From Pterobdella sp. o SKG-2022 (Eukaryota > Annelida > Clitellata > Hirudinida > Piscicolidae), in NCBI GenBank assembly GCA_964035795.1, contig OZ038320.1, forward strand, positions 4,899,896 through 4,963,895: 64,000 nt of DNA. The letters run 5' to 3'. Within the stretch, counting starts at the first letter, position 1. Each line of letters starts with the position of its first letter. The position numbers and the translations under genes were made by a program. Shown in pieces: positions 49,506 through 62,300 of this stretch. The notes beneath the pieces were generated by a model. The model was not told where the DNA came from. It saw only the letters and a program-made list of their open reading frames with translations, and ran no database searches.

Positions 49506-52500
49506 TTGTATTAAACATTAGTAAGAATACCGTAGGTTCATTGAAGTACCTATTTAACAAGGAGTGTTATCACTTGAAACAATAGATGCAAATAGAGAAC
49601 AAGTTATTTTTAGCTGAATGAATAAATAAAAAATCAATTTTTTATATAAATAAATGAACTGATACTGAAGATGGTAAAATAAAAAAAATATGAGTTACAG
49701 CATAGAAAGTTTATCTTAAGTGGTGTAAATTGAATTTATAAAAAAAAAACTAAGCACCATTGGAACGGATAAAGTGAAAAATAAAAAAAATTATGAACAA
49801 ATAATGAAACGATGGGCATTTAAATGGCTTTGAAGCATCGTTTGGACACTTCTTCAAATTAAGCAAAAATCATTTGAAATGTTATAAGAAATATATTTAA
49901 GATTTCGGATAAAAATTTGAAACTAGTATTGTTATAAAAATGCATATAACAGATGATGTGGTTAACCCCAATGAATGATTTAATTTGAGCGATTGAGAAA
50001 GTGAAATAATAATAATAACTAAAAAGAAGAAAAAAAACTGAAACTCTGAACTCAAAACAAATTTAAAATCTTAGGGTTTCAGATAAACTTAAAACTCAAA
50101 AAAAATCATCACTATTTTTATACTTTGTTTCTCATCAAAGATTGTGACAGTTTCAGCTATCCAAATGAATACTCGAAACAATTAAAAAAAATGCTTCGAA
50201 TGCATCGAAATGTCACAAAACTACATCGCAGCCCAAGATTGTGATGTTGTGAGATTGTTTTCATGCCAAGTATGTATGATTAGTGAGAGTTGAAAAAAAA
50301 TTATCAGAATTATTTTTGTTAATACTCATTTTCTCACTCACTGTCGGTTTTTTTATTCGTTTGATCTCTGCATCACAAACTTCAGAAAGAGAATGTTGTG
50401 ATGTTGCCCATTTGATGGAGTTCTAAACTGAAAATGTTCTCATTTGAAAAATTTTGTTTTATTTTGGTATAAAAATAATGCATAAATTAATTTGATAAAG
50501 CTATTTGAATGTACGATAAAATTCAAAAAGATAAATTTTTTTTCTTCTTCTTTGTTTTTAATATTTTAAAATCCAAAAATAAATTATCAATTTTTTAATG
50601 TTATTTAATCGTTTTAAAAGTTAAAAATATTTTTTCAATTTGATTAATTATATTTTTGTATGATTTATTTTTGTTTTTGAATGAAATTTTAAATATTTTC
50701 AAATTAGCATGATTTTTTAGGGTTTGTAGGAATTTGACCATTGTACCATTAATAAATTTTCATGAAAAAAAAACAAAACTCAATAATTCTATTACAATAA
50801 CAGTAATAATAAGAATAATAATGAATTAGTATATAGATTCAGTGCGTGAGACATTCAGTTGAAAGATGCAATGAAATTCTTTAGTATCCATTTATTAAAT
50901 TTTCAATTAGAATTAAATAAAAATTATTTTGAGCTTATTGAAACAAAAGAATAAATTGAATATTTTTTTTTTTGATATTCAATTATTAATTTGTTTTTCC
51001 ATTAAATTACATTGCAACATTGAAAAATGGACAAACCACTACTGATAAATCAACAAAACCTCCCAATTATGCTTATCAAAACTTCTATTAATACCAGCAA
51101 ACTCACCAAAAATAATATAAGTGATCAAAAAAGTTTGAACGGCAAATTGCCAAGATTCTATTTTTCTTTGTTCCATATGAATGGTTAACATTATGAAATT
51201 TTGTAGTATTACGGAAGAATTAAGCATTTTTTATCTCAAGTTCAACTAATCATATACTTGGAAACTCTCATCAAGTTTTTAAATGACTTATAACAATGTT
51301 AACTTAAAATTAAAGTTTGAATAGCACGTTAATTCATTTGCATTTATAAAATGTGTTAAGAAATACTTGAAAAACACTTTTATTTTAATTTCAAATACAA
51401 CTGTTTTAAGGAAAATATCTCTTGCCACAAACTCAATAATAGTACCCTTTTAAATTACAACTTGTCACACCCCTTCACGGGTTGTGTAATGGTTCAAACA
51501 TTCAGAGAAATTATCACTTTAAATATAAAACGTTTACCTAAACTAGCCTATTAAGAAAAACAATTTGAATCAAACACTTTTATTAACTGAATAATAATAC
51601 GAAGCTTTTCGTAAGAACAAATCTATAAAACGTTGTTATGCTATTTGATATAAGCCCGTACGATAGTAGAAATTAAGGCTTAATGTTGGTTCTTTTACCA
51701 TTGTTGTATTCATCGTTAGAGGATTTCTTTTATTTCTCATTACTGGTTTCACCTTCGTTATTATTTTTTTGATGAATATTATTTTTCTATTATTATTATT
51801 AGTAACTTTTTTTTATTATTGTTTTTATTCATGTTATGCTTTAAATACTTTGTAAATCTGATATTTTTCTTTCATAAATATGCACCTTTGTATTTTATTG
51901 TGAATATTACCAATATTATTTTTTATTATATTGAACTTTTAAAATTTTATTTTTATTATTCAGATACAGTACACTCTCAACTGAATCTCATTAAAGTGGA
52001 TGTACGTAGTTGCTAATGATTTAAACCTAGTATATAAATACATCGAAAATATAGTAGTTAATTCAAAGTTTCTTACTAATAGATGTTGAATTAAAATCAT
52101 CTTTTTTGCTGCAGAAGAAATTAAAATATATTATTGGTTTGGAGAGAGTAAAGAAGTTGGAAAGTAAGGTAAAAATAAGTCATGTTCATTTATATAGCGC
52201 TAACTTAAACAAAAAACGTATAACTATTGAAATTCAACTTTAGATATAAAAAATATTGATATAAATGAATCAATTGAACATTATTAGATAAAATTAATTG
52301 TGATATTATAAAGAGAGCAAAAAAGAATAATAATATTAGAGATACCACCAGGCTCGGTCGTAATGACTTTATGGTCGTATTATATACATTTAATGCTTGA
52401 TAAATTAAATTAAAAAAAACAAAGAATTTTGAAAACACGGCTTGAAAATCTTGCTTTCAAGACTGATAATTTTCGATTGTTGAAACATCGTTTGGTATGG

Positions 52501-52680
52501 TGAAAAAAATGGTGTCTTGAAACTTGAAAATCAAAAAGCTTTGATAAGGAATGAGAAAATTTTGTGAACTTCAAATTATAGCTTTTTTTTGTCTCAATAA
52601 TGACACAATATGGAATATTGAATGCTTCTGAAGTCTCAAGATGATTTTGTTAACATCAAAAAGCTCTGTTAATATTATTA
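49506..52680. other. AT-rich intergenic DNA
   Basis: Little seen. A short open stretch at 50210-50269 (M-SQNYIAAQDCDVVRLFSCQ before a GTATGT donor) could be an exon but has no partner. A partial dispersed repeat lies at 51545-51625. Confidence 0.4.
51545..51625 (-). repeat. Dispersed repeat, partial copy (reverse)
   Basis: Reverse complement reads GTTCTTACGAAAAGCTTCGT then TTAATAAAAGTGTTTGATTC, matching the 5' half of the copy at 38085 and a further stretch at 23050-23080. Confidence 0.35.
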
Positions 52681-52689
52681 TTATTATTA

Positions 52690-53110
52690 TTATTTATTAT
52701 TTGTAGGGCGCACAGCTTGCAAGCTAGGTTTGCTGCAGAGGCGCTGCTCTAATCAGAAGGGCTATGAGAGAGAAATTTGGTTATAAAGATGCGTCTTTAA
52801 ACGCTTGCGAAAAACTTTAAGAGAAGGTGAAAGACGGAGATTAAATGGAGGAGTTCCATAAGTGAGGGGCGATATACGAAAAAGAGCGATATAAAAAAGA
52901 GTTAGAAGAGACAGACTGATGCAGCCATAAGCCAGAGTTCGAAGACCTGAGAGACTCAGAAGACGATCATATAAATAAGCCGGCTGATTAAAATATAAGA
53001 TGTTAGCGGTGAGCCATAGCAACTTGAACTGGGCTCTTAGTGCGACCGGCAGCCAATGAAGGCGTTCGAGACAAGTGCGAGATGAAGAATAGTAGTCGGC
53101 TTAAAGAACG
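52690..53110 (-). mobile_element. 5'-truncated LINE 3' end with (TAA)n tail
   Basis: On the minus strand the RT C-terminal tail typical of CR1/L2/Rex-type LINEs can be read: a LHWLPV-like start (frameshifted in part), then LRAQFKLLWLTANILYFNQP, an LSLSGLRTLAYG block and LKVFRKRLKTHLYNQ before the stop at about 52763. About 60 nt of 3' UTR follow, then a (TAA)n tail at 52676-52692. Short and non-autonomous. Confidence 0.7.
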
Positions 53111-53814
53111 GTTTAAAACGGTTAATAAATAACTTTAACTACCACGATTGTTGTGTTTTCTCCTTTTTGAGCTTTTTTATCACAAAATAAATACAATATA
53201 TAATTTCTAGTACAACTAATTACAATATCAATACAAGATAAAACTGCTAATACAACCAATTACAGGAGATTAAAGACTATTACTACAGTTCAAAGGTTAA
53301 ACTTCCCAAATCTTCAGCGTTTAAAATTGTGAGATTACTTTGGAATAAATTTCATAAAAATACGTTCTACAATACATTACTGAACAGCTTATAAACAGTT
53401 AAACACTTAGGTTATTAACATTAACATGTTTTAAAAATGAATTAATTTTATAACTTACAATATATTTATTTCTCTGTTATAATTTTCAATAAAACTAACT
53501 CCATCAATTTTCATAATAATAACAATAAAATAATAAAAAAAAACATAAAATAGACTGACGACAAAATAAAAAATTTGACAACCTCTAATGTTGTTTCTAC
53601 TCCAAAAAACAGTAAATAATTGATGAAAAACAAAAAAAAACAAAGAAAGAATCAGTACTATTCAAGTTAAAAACAAGAACTTTTCTATTGTTAATTCTAG
53701 AACATTACAGCAACAAAAACATTTTTTAAAAAACAATAATAACGAAGAAAAAAAAATACCAATAACACTACAATAAACACAAACGACCAAAACAACAACT
53801 GAACAACAACGACA

Positions 53815-53943
53815 ATGGGTCAATGTAGGAGTGCTGTATGTTGCAGCTCATGTTGCTCAAAGTTATGCAGTTGCTTAGAGAAATGTTGCTGTTGTTGTTG
53901 CAGGAAGGGCTACTGTTGTGAGTGTTGCCAACAAGACACGTGA
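53815..53943 (+). CDS. Small cysteine-rich ORF with N-acylation motif (42 aa), or first exon
   Basis: 42 codons starting MGQCRS, a Gly2/Ser6 myristoylation pattern with Cys4 available for palmitoylation. 17 of 42 residues are Cys, in CC pairs and one run of six, mixed with Lys, Ser and Glu. The ATG has A at -3 and G at +4, and a pyrimidine-poor, CAA-rich leader precedes it. The ORF ends at TGA, but GTGAGG overlapping that stop is a plausible splice donor (phase 2), so it may instead be the first exon of a plus-strand gene. No downstream exon was recognised and no family is known to me. Confidence 0.4.
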   Translation: MGQCRSAVCCSSCCSKLCSCLEKCCCCCCRKGYCCECCQQDT

Positions 53944-53949
53944 GGATTT

Positions 53950-56900
53950 TTTATAATTGTTGTTTTCATCATCGTCGCTTTTTATTTGGGTGTTCTTCAG
54001 TATAGGCAAAAAATATGCACTATCTCCATCACCAAACTGATGAGTGTAGCTCTTGCTAATACAGAATTTCTTAAAAACCTTGCTCAATGAAGGCAGACTG
54101 ATGAAACAGTTTATGTAGAATTTTTCAATGAATAAACTATTTTAAAAAATAAACTATTAAGCTTCAAGGGGTAAATCAAGGACAAGGTAAGAATGTTAAG
54201 ATTTTAACTCAAAAAGGCAGCAGGTTTTAACGCTAGGTCGATAAGCCGATGTCTTTAAAATTCAAGCTCAAAACCATCTTCACCCATAGTTTTCCTTGTA
54301 ATCACAATCATCATCATTCTCATCCTTATCCATCATCACCAGCATCACCATTCTTTTCATAATTACCTGAGTTTTAATTCAACAAAATTACAAGATACAT
54401 AAGCAGAACTCATTTTATCGAAAGAACTAGTGATAATTAATCCTAAAAAGATACATAGCTCTGCGGCATATTTAAAACAATGAGGTAGGTCGTAAAATCG
54501 AATAACTTGCATAACTTCTTGGTCCGCTTGGTAATCTTAATATTGAAAACAAAATTTTAAAAATTATATAAAAGTTTTAAAAAATTATTTATAAATAAGA
54601 TTAAATACTAGCAATAATAAATTATACTGAATAACCCAATTGATTTACCACAATGTCAACAACAACAAGAATATAAAAAATCTATGATTCCAACTCATTA
54701 AAAAATAAAAATATTAAATCGAAAAATATAAATTTTTTATTCAAAAAAGGATTTTAGTCCGCCTGGGGCATTTTAACCTCTGAATGCTTTCATAACCTAA
54801 TTGTTTTTTTTTAAATAAACTTAAAAAATGAATTTATATATATATTTTTTTGTTCAAAAATAAATGCTCAAATCATACCATGAGCAAACTAATTCTGAAT
54901 GTCAAATGCTAAACTCTTGAATTAAAAATCAATTTTGATAATTTTTTCGTAAGTTTTAAAAGCTTTTTAATTCAAATTAGTGAGTTTATCATTATTTTTG
55001 ACAGAATTTTCTTGCTTTTTATCCTCCTATCTTTAACTATTGCTTTCGTGAGACACAATTAATGAGCGAGGCAAACTAATATTTTTGTATTAAATTTGGA
55101 TTAATTTTTTCAAAAGTCATTAAACTCATTCAATATTTTCTGTTTTTACCGTTCAATGCATTTTTTAATATAATCAACTTGGAAATTTGTTTTATTGTTT
55201 GCTTCATATTTGATGCACCTTTTATTCAATAATTTTTCAAACCTTACCATGTTTTCAACTTTCTTCTCACTAAAACTTTTCCTTTATTTTTTTTCCGATT
55301 TATCAAATCGAAATTCTACATTATGTTTCTCATCGACATTGTGAGCAATATTCTATATTTAAATTTTCAAAACAGTAATATGTTCATGCGGATTATGAAA
55401 AAAGTTTTTCTTCCATAAAATGTTGGAGTTCAAATCATTTTTCACATAGATTTCAAAGTTGAGGCCAGTTATCTTTACTTTTAATTAGATTTCAATATAT
55501 TTTTAGTAGAAAATTAAATTTTTCTCTAATTTCTTTTAACTTCAACCTTTAAACATTATTAAATAATTGAATAATGGCGTGAAATAGGAATAATTTCAAT
55601 TAAAACTGAAATAGAAATTGAAGGTATAAGTTAAGAACCATGCAAGAAAACAATCTGATACAAAATATATTTAAAAAATTAATAACTATATAACTTGAAA
55701 ACCATCAAAATTTTAACTTATATATAGGAAAAATGAAAAAAAATTAATTACTTGTCTTTATTTCAATGTTTCTCTATTATACTAAAAATTTTGAATTTTG
55801 ACCAATTTTTTCAAAAGAGTGTTTTTATTTGCTTTTCATAATTTTTAGATCAATAAATTTTCATTTTTAATCATTATATCTAATTATTTGGTTGATCATT
55901 TGTTTCACTATTGAAATAAAGTCGTAACATAAAGTAGCTTTTTAAGAAACTTACCTATTGCGTTACTGAACCCTACTTATTTAAAAGCGACTGATGGTAT
56001 ACTTAATCACAATATTTGAATTTATTCAACCTATCATGAACTTTATCTTGAGTAATTTTTGTTTTATTGTTGAATATTTTTTGAAAATTAATGAGCTATT
56101 TTACATAAAACATCATTTTTTCAATAATCAAGCAGTTTTTTCAAAATTTTTTCAGGTTGGATCTCGCGATTAACATGTCTCAGGTTTCGAATACTTATTT
56201 CATTTTTATTGGTTGATTTTACACTAACTCAGTGGGTGAAAAACTGATAAAAACTAGATTTTTTCAATTCGATTCTGTAGATATATTTTTATAATAAGTT
56301 TTTTTTCAATTTGCAAAAGCTGACAACAAAAAATCAATAAATAATTATACCACTATCGTTATTACTAATAAAAAAAATAATAGCTAAACAAGATAGAATC
56401 ATTATAACAATGAACACACTTCCCTATTTATACAATTCATGATGAAAGTAATTAATGATAAGAAAACCTGAAGCAGAACAGTTGTGAGAATAAATAGAAC
56501 CGTCGATAAATCAGTGTTATTAGGGAAAAAATAGATTACTTTACAAATAACGGCTTAAAAATTATATTTTTTATTCTCAAATGATTTTTTATAGAATTCT
56601 TTATCTTTTGTTATTTTTATTTAAACTTATTACCGTTTATCGTTTTTATTGAATTTCTTTCAATGCTTAGTTAAAAAACTAATAAAAAATGATAATTGGA
56701 ATAAATCAACAAAAAAATCGTTGAAATTTTACAACTTTCATTTTCAATTAAATTTCGAAACATGAATAAAAGCACGTATTTCTCAAAACTTCAAATAGTC
56801 CCCAAACAAGTGCTGATGCTGTGCATGTTTTTTCTACATAATCTTCCATGGTCAATTGTCCTCAATCATTTTCAACAAACAACGCTTCAACACCATCACA

Positions 56901-58250
56901 ACCCAACATCAATCTAACTTCTATATTAAGAGCATTAGAAGTCCAAAGGTTGCTGTTTCGAACTTGGCACCTTTTATGGTTTTTAGGCTATGTACTTTTT
57001 TAGTGTTTATCAAACTATTATGACTACTGAAAGAAATATACTGAATGACTCAGTGTGCATTGGTTCAAATTCCGGTCAAAGGAGCACCTTGAATGCATCA
57101 AGTGCTTTTTTTGACATATAAAAATAAACATGGATAGACATGTGGTGATTTTATTGGGAAACAAAATAAATAATTTTTTTATAAAATTTTAAGTTGACAT
57201 TATTGTAAAAAAAATATAGAATCGAAAATGAATTGACACAGCAGCAAATGCTTTTTTTAGATTTATATGTAGCATCAAACGAAAAATGAGAAAAAACTAC
57301 GAAAACTGTCGATAAATATTTACAACAGAAACATTAAATTATTGTTAATACCAATGATTTCACTACGTTATAATGTTAATACAATAATTAATACTGATAA
57401 AAGTAGTAGAAGTTTTCTTCTTTTATTATTATTAGTTTTATAATTATTAGTTTTTTTATTATTATTTTTAACAAAGAAACTTGCCTTTATTCAAAAATAA
57501 GTTTGAAAAAAACTATCAATAAAAGTTATATTTTAACAAAATTATTATTATTATCATTATTACTGAATTGTATTTAAACCCAACCAAAGTTGGACCATGA
57601 GCATGGAGAACAGGGGCATGAAAATGAGTTGGTGGGGTATTCGAAGCAGGTCTCACCCCGCTCAGACCTTTCCGATGCACCCAACAAGCATTAATCTCTC
57701 CAATGAAGATTTATCGCTAATAAGAATTTCTTTGATACACCATTCAGTATGTGTGGTTTTGTTTTTGTGTAGGCGAAAATAATTGCTTCGCAAATTGCCA
57801 CAAATAAATACAGACGTTTTTTTTTTGATTATAGAAATTTGTATTTACCCACCGTTCCATGAGAAATTTTTTTGTTTGAAAAATAAAAAACTTTTTGCTG
57901 GTTTTTGTTTTATTATATATTTCCTTCGTTGCTTTTGCCTCTCACAAATACAAAAGCTGAAAACTTACATAACTGTTTGACAAGAATTTAATTTTTACTG
58001 ATTATTTTTGGTTTATACGAATGAAATTTGCTTTTAAAGTGAATTAACTTATATGGAAGGAGTCTAATTTAGTTGAATTAGGCAAAGTAAATACAAGTCG
58101 AGTGGCTTCCGTTTGAAAGCGAGTTAACAGCGTTTTAATTGTTAAAAAATGCCTTAAGCAAAAGTAAAAAGCTTTTTATTAAGATAATTATTAAAAAACG
58201 ACTTCAAAAAATAAAAAAAAACGTACGAAGCTTTCAAGTTTTCGATGAAT
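53950..58250. other. Gene-poor AT-rich region
   Basis: Holds a SINE-like B box (GGTTCAAATTCC at about 57062) and a GC-elevated segment at 57590-57710. No confirmed exon. Confidence 0.4.
57590..57710. other. Unidentified GC-elevated segment
   Basis: About 120 bp of balanced composition inside AT-rich DNA, including a GGTCT/AGACC hairpin around CACCCCGCTC. It is open in one plus frame (MSMENRGMKMSWWGIRSR) but has no splice partner. It could be a decayed transposon piece. Confidence 0.25.
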
Positions 58251-58254
58251 TATA

Positions 58255-58325
58255 GGGTCTTTCAATTCAATTAAAATCTTAGCAATTGCCTACCAAATCA
58301 GATTTTGAATTGAATTGAAAAACCC
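58255..58325. mobile_element. 71-bp derivative of the 41636-42610 inverted-repeat element
   Basis: Starts GGGTCTTTCAATTCAATT, keeps one TTAGCAATTGCCTACCAAAT subterminal unit, and ends GAATTGAATTGAAAAACCC. TA flanks both sides (58253-58254, 58326-58327). An internally deleted copy with nearly only the ends left. Confidence 0.8.
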
Positions 58326-58399
58326 TATACCATCATAACCCACTTGAAAAAAATAAATTAGTGAATTTGTCAATAAGTTCCAGCTGAAACAATCATCTT

Positions 58400-58500
58400 G
58401 TGAAACAGAGCCAAAATGCTTCAGTTGGTAAGGACATTAAATAAGATGCCTACAGGGAATTTCCACTTTTGAAGCACTACACGAAGCTCAAGTCGGTAAC
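58400..58500 (+). mobile_element. Possible SINE relic
   Basis: Contains an A-box-like TGCTTCAGTTGGTAAGG with a degenerate B-box position (GGGAATTTCC) about 35 nt on. Confidence 0.2.
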
Positions 58501-59380
58501 GACAGAAAAAATGAACATTTCATGTTCTCAAAGAAATATATCGTAAGCTAATAGATGGAGAAATTTAGTTATTTGACGCCGTAAACTGGAGAGACACATA
58601 AGTAAAATATATATTCAGAGAAAAACAAAAAATTCAAAATTTTATTAAAAGAATTGGCACATTATCAACGAGACAGCACACATATACACAAGATGGAAAA
58701 AAATATACAAACATGATCATTGTAACGGGGTTAAATAACATGATACACAGCACACCATTATAAATATCATATATATAAATCCATATATACTTCGCCACAA
58801 TTATTATATACATACACAACCAAATACATTCCTTAATGTTATCGTTAATTTATTAACAGATGAATTCGTTTAAAATCGAAATGATTAGCATTAATGATTA
58901 GTCAATGATATTACTTCAATATGATTATGAAATATATGAGTGGCACAAGTTATATAAAAAGTCAACCCATTTATCACTCATGGAAATGAACATTGACAAA
59001 AACGTGATGAAAAAGACAATATCATCTCCCTCCACTCAACATCCATGCGGCAGACATTTATTTATATCAATGTCCTAAAACGCGTTTAAAGCATATATTA
59101 CTAGGTATTAAAAGTATCATTATGTATTAAAAAAGTAATATTAATAAGAATACATATAACCGTTAGACAGATAAGTATAACTGTCAAACCAAAATGAATA
59201 AAACTAACAAATAGATATAAATCTCTGGCTAAACTATAATGGTCCAACCATCATGCCATATCAATAAACTACCTTACTTACTAAAAAAAACAACAGAAAA
59301 CAATGAAAATAACCACTGAAACCAACATTCAAGTTAAACCGACACATTGGTGCATAAGAAATCTGACTTCAGCATGTAAG

Positions 59381-62300
59381 TCAAGCGGCATTGTTAACGC
59401 TTTTCCAATTGGTCACAGCCTCTGTTAACCTTCTACGGAAAACATTTTCTCCTGATACTTCCTGGTCCATGTTTTTAAGATTCCTTGCTTTCTTCCTCGC
59501 CCCTTCTTTTTGTATCAAAGAGTTCAGTTTTTGAAGATCCTGTAGTGTTTTTGGAGTTTAGAAACATATAGCTTTGTGATCAAGCTCATCAATGTATTGG
59601 ATGGAATTTTTAAATGCGTTTAGAGTACTGAAATATCAAGATACAAAAAAAAAACAAAAGGAGAAATCAAATAAATAATCAATACATTAAACATCAAAAA
59701 AATTTAATATAAAACATTGACCACTAATCAGTCATGAGAATCGCTCAACCAGTTCAACTTTTTCTGAGCACAACCACACTTTCAACATACCATGTAACCC
59801 CTAACCAATACACAACAAACCCAAAAAAAAATCACCCACCCAACTCACCAAAGACTGGTTGGAAGAACAGAAGAGTGGGTTAGATGGAGAGATAGGAGTG
59901 TTGGATGTAGAGTGGTTGATGGGCGAGACATACACGTTGGACGATATCCTCCTAGGAGACAGGGGTTGGTTTCTAATGGCTGGCAAAGGACTTAGTACTA
60001 CTTCTGAATTCTTCTAGGAAAGATGAGGATGTGAGTTTTCAATGAATGAATAGAAGACAATAAATGAACGTAAAGAATAAATTATTTAAATATTTGAAAT
60101 GAGCAAACAAAACTAAAATAAGCATGTGAAGCTTTTATTTAATATATAATTATGATAAGCAATTTAACACTGAATTCAACTATATTTATCTATGGTTAAT
60201 AAAGAAGGATCTTATCACAAGGCTTCTTATTGAATATACAATTCCAAAACACTCAAGCATTAACATTTACATACCTCAGCATTGGAGTCAAACTTAAAGG
60301 CGAATGATTTAACGAGTGGTAGAAAAACACTGTTGTAAAACTTTATCAGATCTCCTCTCTCCTCAAACTTTTAGGATTGAAACATTATTATAAATACTTG
60401 ACAAAAAATTTCAAAGTGGAAATTATTATTTATTGATTATTCATTCACACACCTCATCCAACACACACACACTCATTTATGCACTTAACACATTCATACA
60501 ACCCATCCAGCAACCACACTCAACCCACCTGAAAGGAAGTGGAAGTACCAGCCATCTGAGTGGGTGAGGGAGGTAGTGAGAAGTGCATGCTGCTGTTTGA
60601 GCGTGCTGAGTTCATCTCTGGTGGATGATGGCATTGGAAATTGTAAAAAACAATTATAATTATATTTTATGTAGAAATTTAATGATAAAGACAATTAACA
60701 ATTGAGGTTGTTTAGTCCATCTGAATTTTTTTTAATTAAAATACTAACAACGAAATTGAAAAACAATATTTTATAGAAAATATAAAAGATGCATTTGATA
60801 TATTTGTAATCGCCAAGAGTGGGTTGGCTAGACACTGAACGAAATTCATTAATTTCTTAGCCGTCAAAACAACTCATCAAAAACATCAAAAAAAAAATTT
60901 ACTGCTAAAATTTAATATCAACACACATACCAAATAATATTAAGATTTAAAAAAAGCTAACAAAACAAATCAAAAATACTGAATCCAGTAAAAAAAACTC
61001 CGTATGAAAACTTAAAAGTAAAATTCTCTAAAAAACATGTATCAACACCAACACATCCATATTATTTACTCACCAATCTCCTTCTCTCTTCTTAGCCTCC
61101 GATCATCCCTAGCACTGGCCTGGTTGGCAGTCTTGTTTGTGGGGTTGGTGGTGCCTTGGGTAGCCTTACTTACGCCGTCTTCACCGCGTACCTTCAGCAA
61201 AACACTGCGGTAAACCTGTGTAAGTTATTTCATTAGTGCTAAACGGGTATAGGTAGATAGATAGATGATTCAGTTTTTGAAATGTATTCTTAATTCTTAT
61301 ATTACAATAAAATAAAAATATTCAGTGACAGATAAATTGAAAAACGGGACAAAAAAAAAGAAAAAAATTGGGATACATATATTTAGAAACCAATAAAAAC
61401 CATGCCTATATGCTGGTTGGCTAATAACTATAGAAAACATGAAATCAATCAAGTCTAACTAAGCGCAAGTCTCATTACTTCTACTTACTTAATTTCATGA
61501 AACTTATTAAATAACACTAACAAAAATATAAAAAGTAACACAATTAAGATAAATAAGAAATTAATCAACATAAATAACAGAAAATTAATAAAACGTATAA
61601 GATTAAATTGAAAAAAAACGATAAAATAATATTGAAAAAACAAAACAAAACAGACATGGCTCTGGGCCTGTGGTTGCAGGCGGTAGCACTTCATGATGTC
61701 TTGGAACTGCTTGCTCTCCTTCGTCACCTTGCATATCACATACACACAACACATGATGATCTGTGTACCATGGAGTATTTTTATGTATTGTTATTGGAGG
61801 TTATTAATCATTAGCTGTAAGGAATGGGGTGGCTGGTTTTAATACTATTGGTGGAAATTTTTGGAAAATACTAAATTTTTTCAAGACTAATTTATCAAAA
61901 ATTATTTTTTCATATAAATGTATCTAAAAAACCCTCGTTTTGAAGTCAAAATCAAATGAGACAGAGAATTTTGTATGTTATAATATTGGTGTTTATTATC
62001 TGTGAATGAGCAATACTCTTGTGATTTAAAAAACTTTGAATATTATTAAAATATGGATATCTTGTAAAAAAATTATACATTGTTGGGAATGTGAAAAATA
62101 TTAGGTCCGTATATAATCTGAACAGTGCCATAAAAATCCATTTATTTCTCTCCCCAACTAAAACACTATTCCCCCCATCCACAAACCTGATCCAAATGCC
62201 TATCCATCAACACAGAAGTATGATGCATAATGGTGTGTTCAAGGCATGTCCATATCTTGGCCACACACCCCTCATTCAATGATAATTTTTCACACAAATC

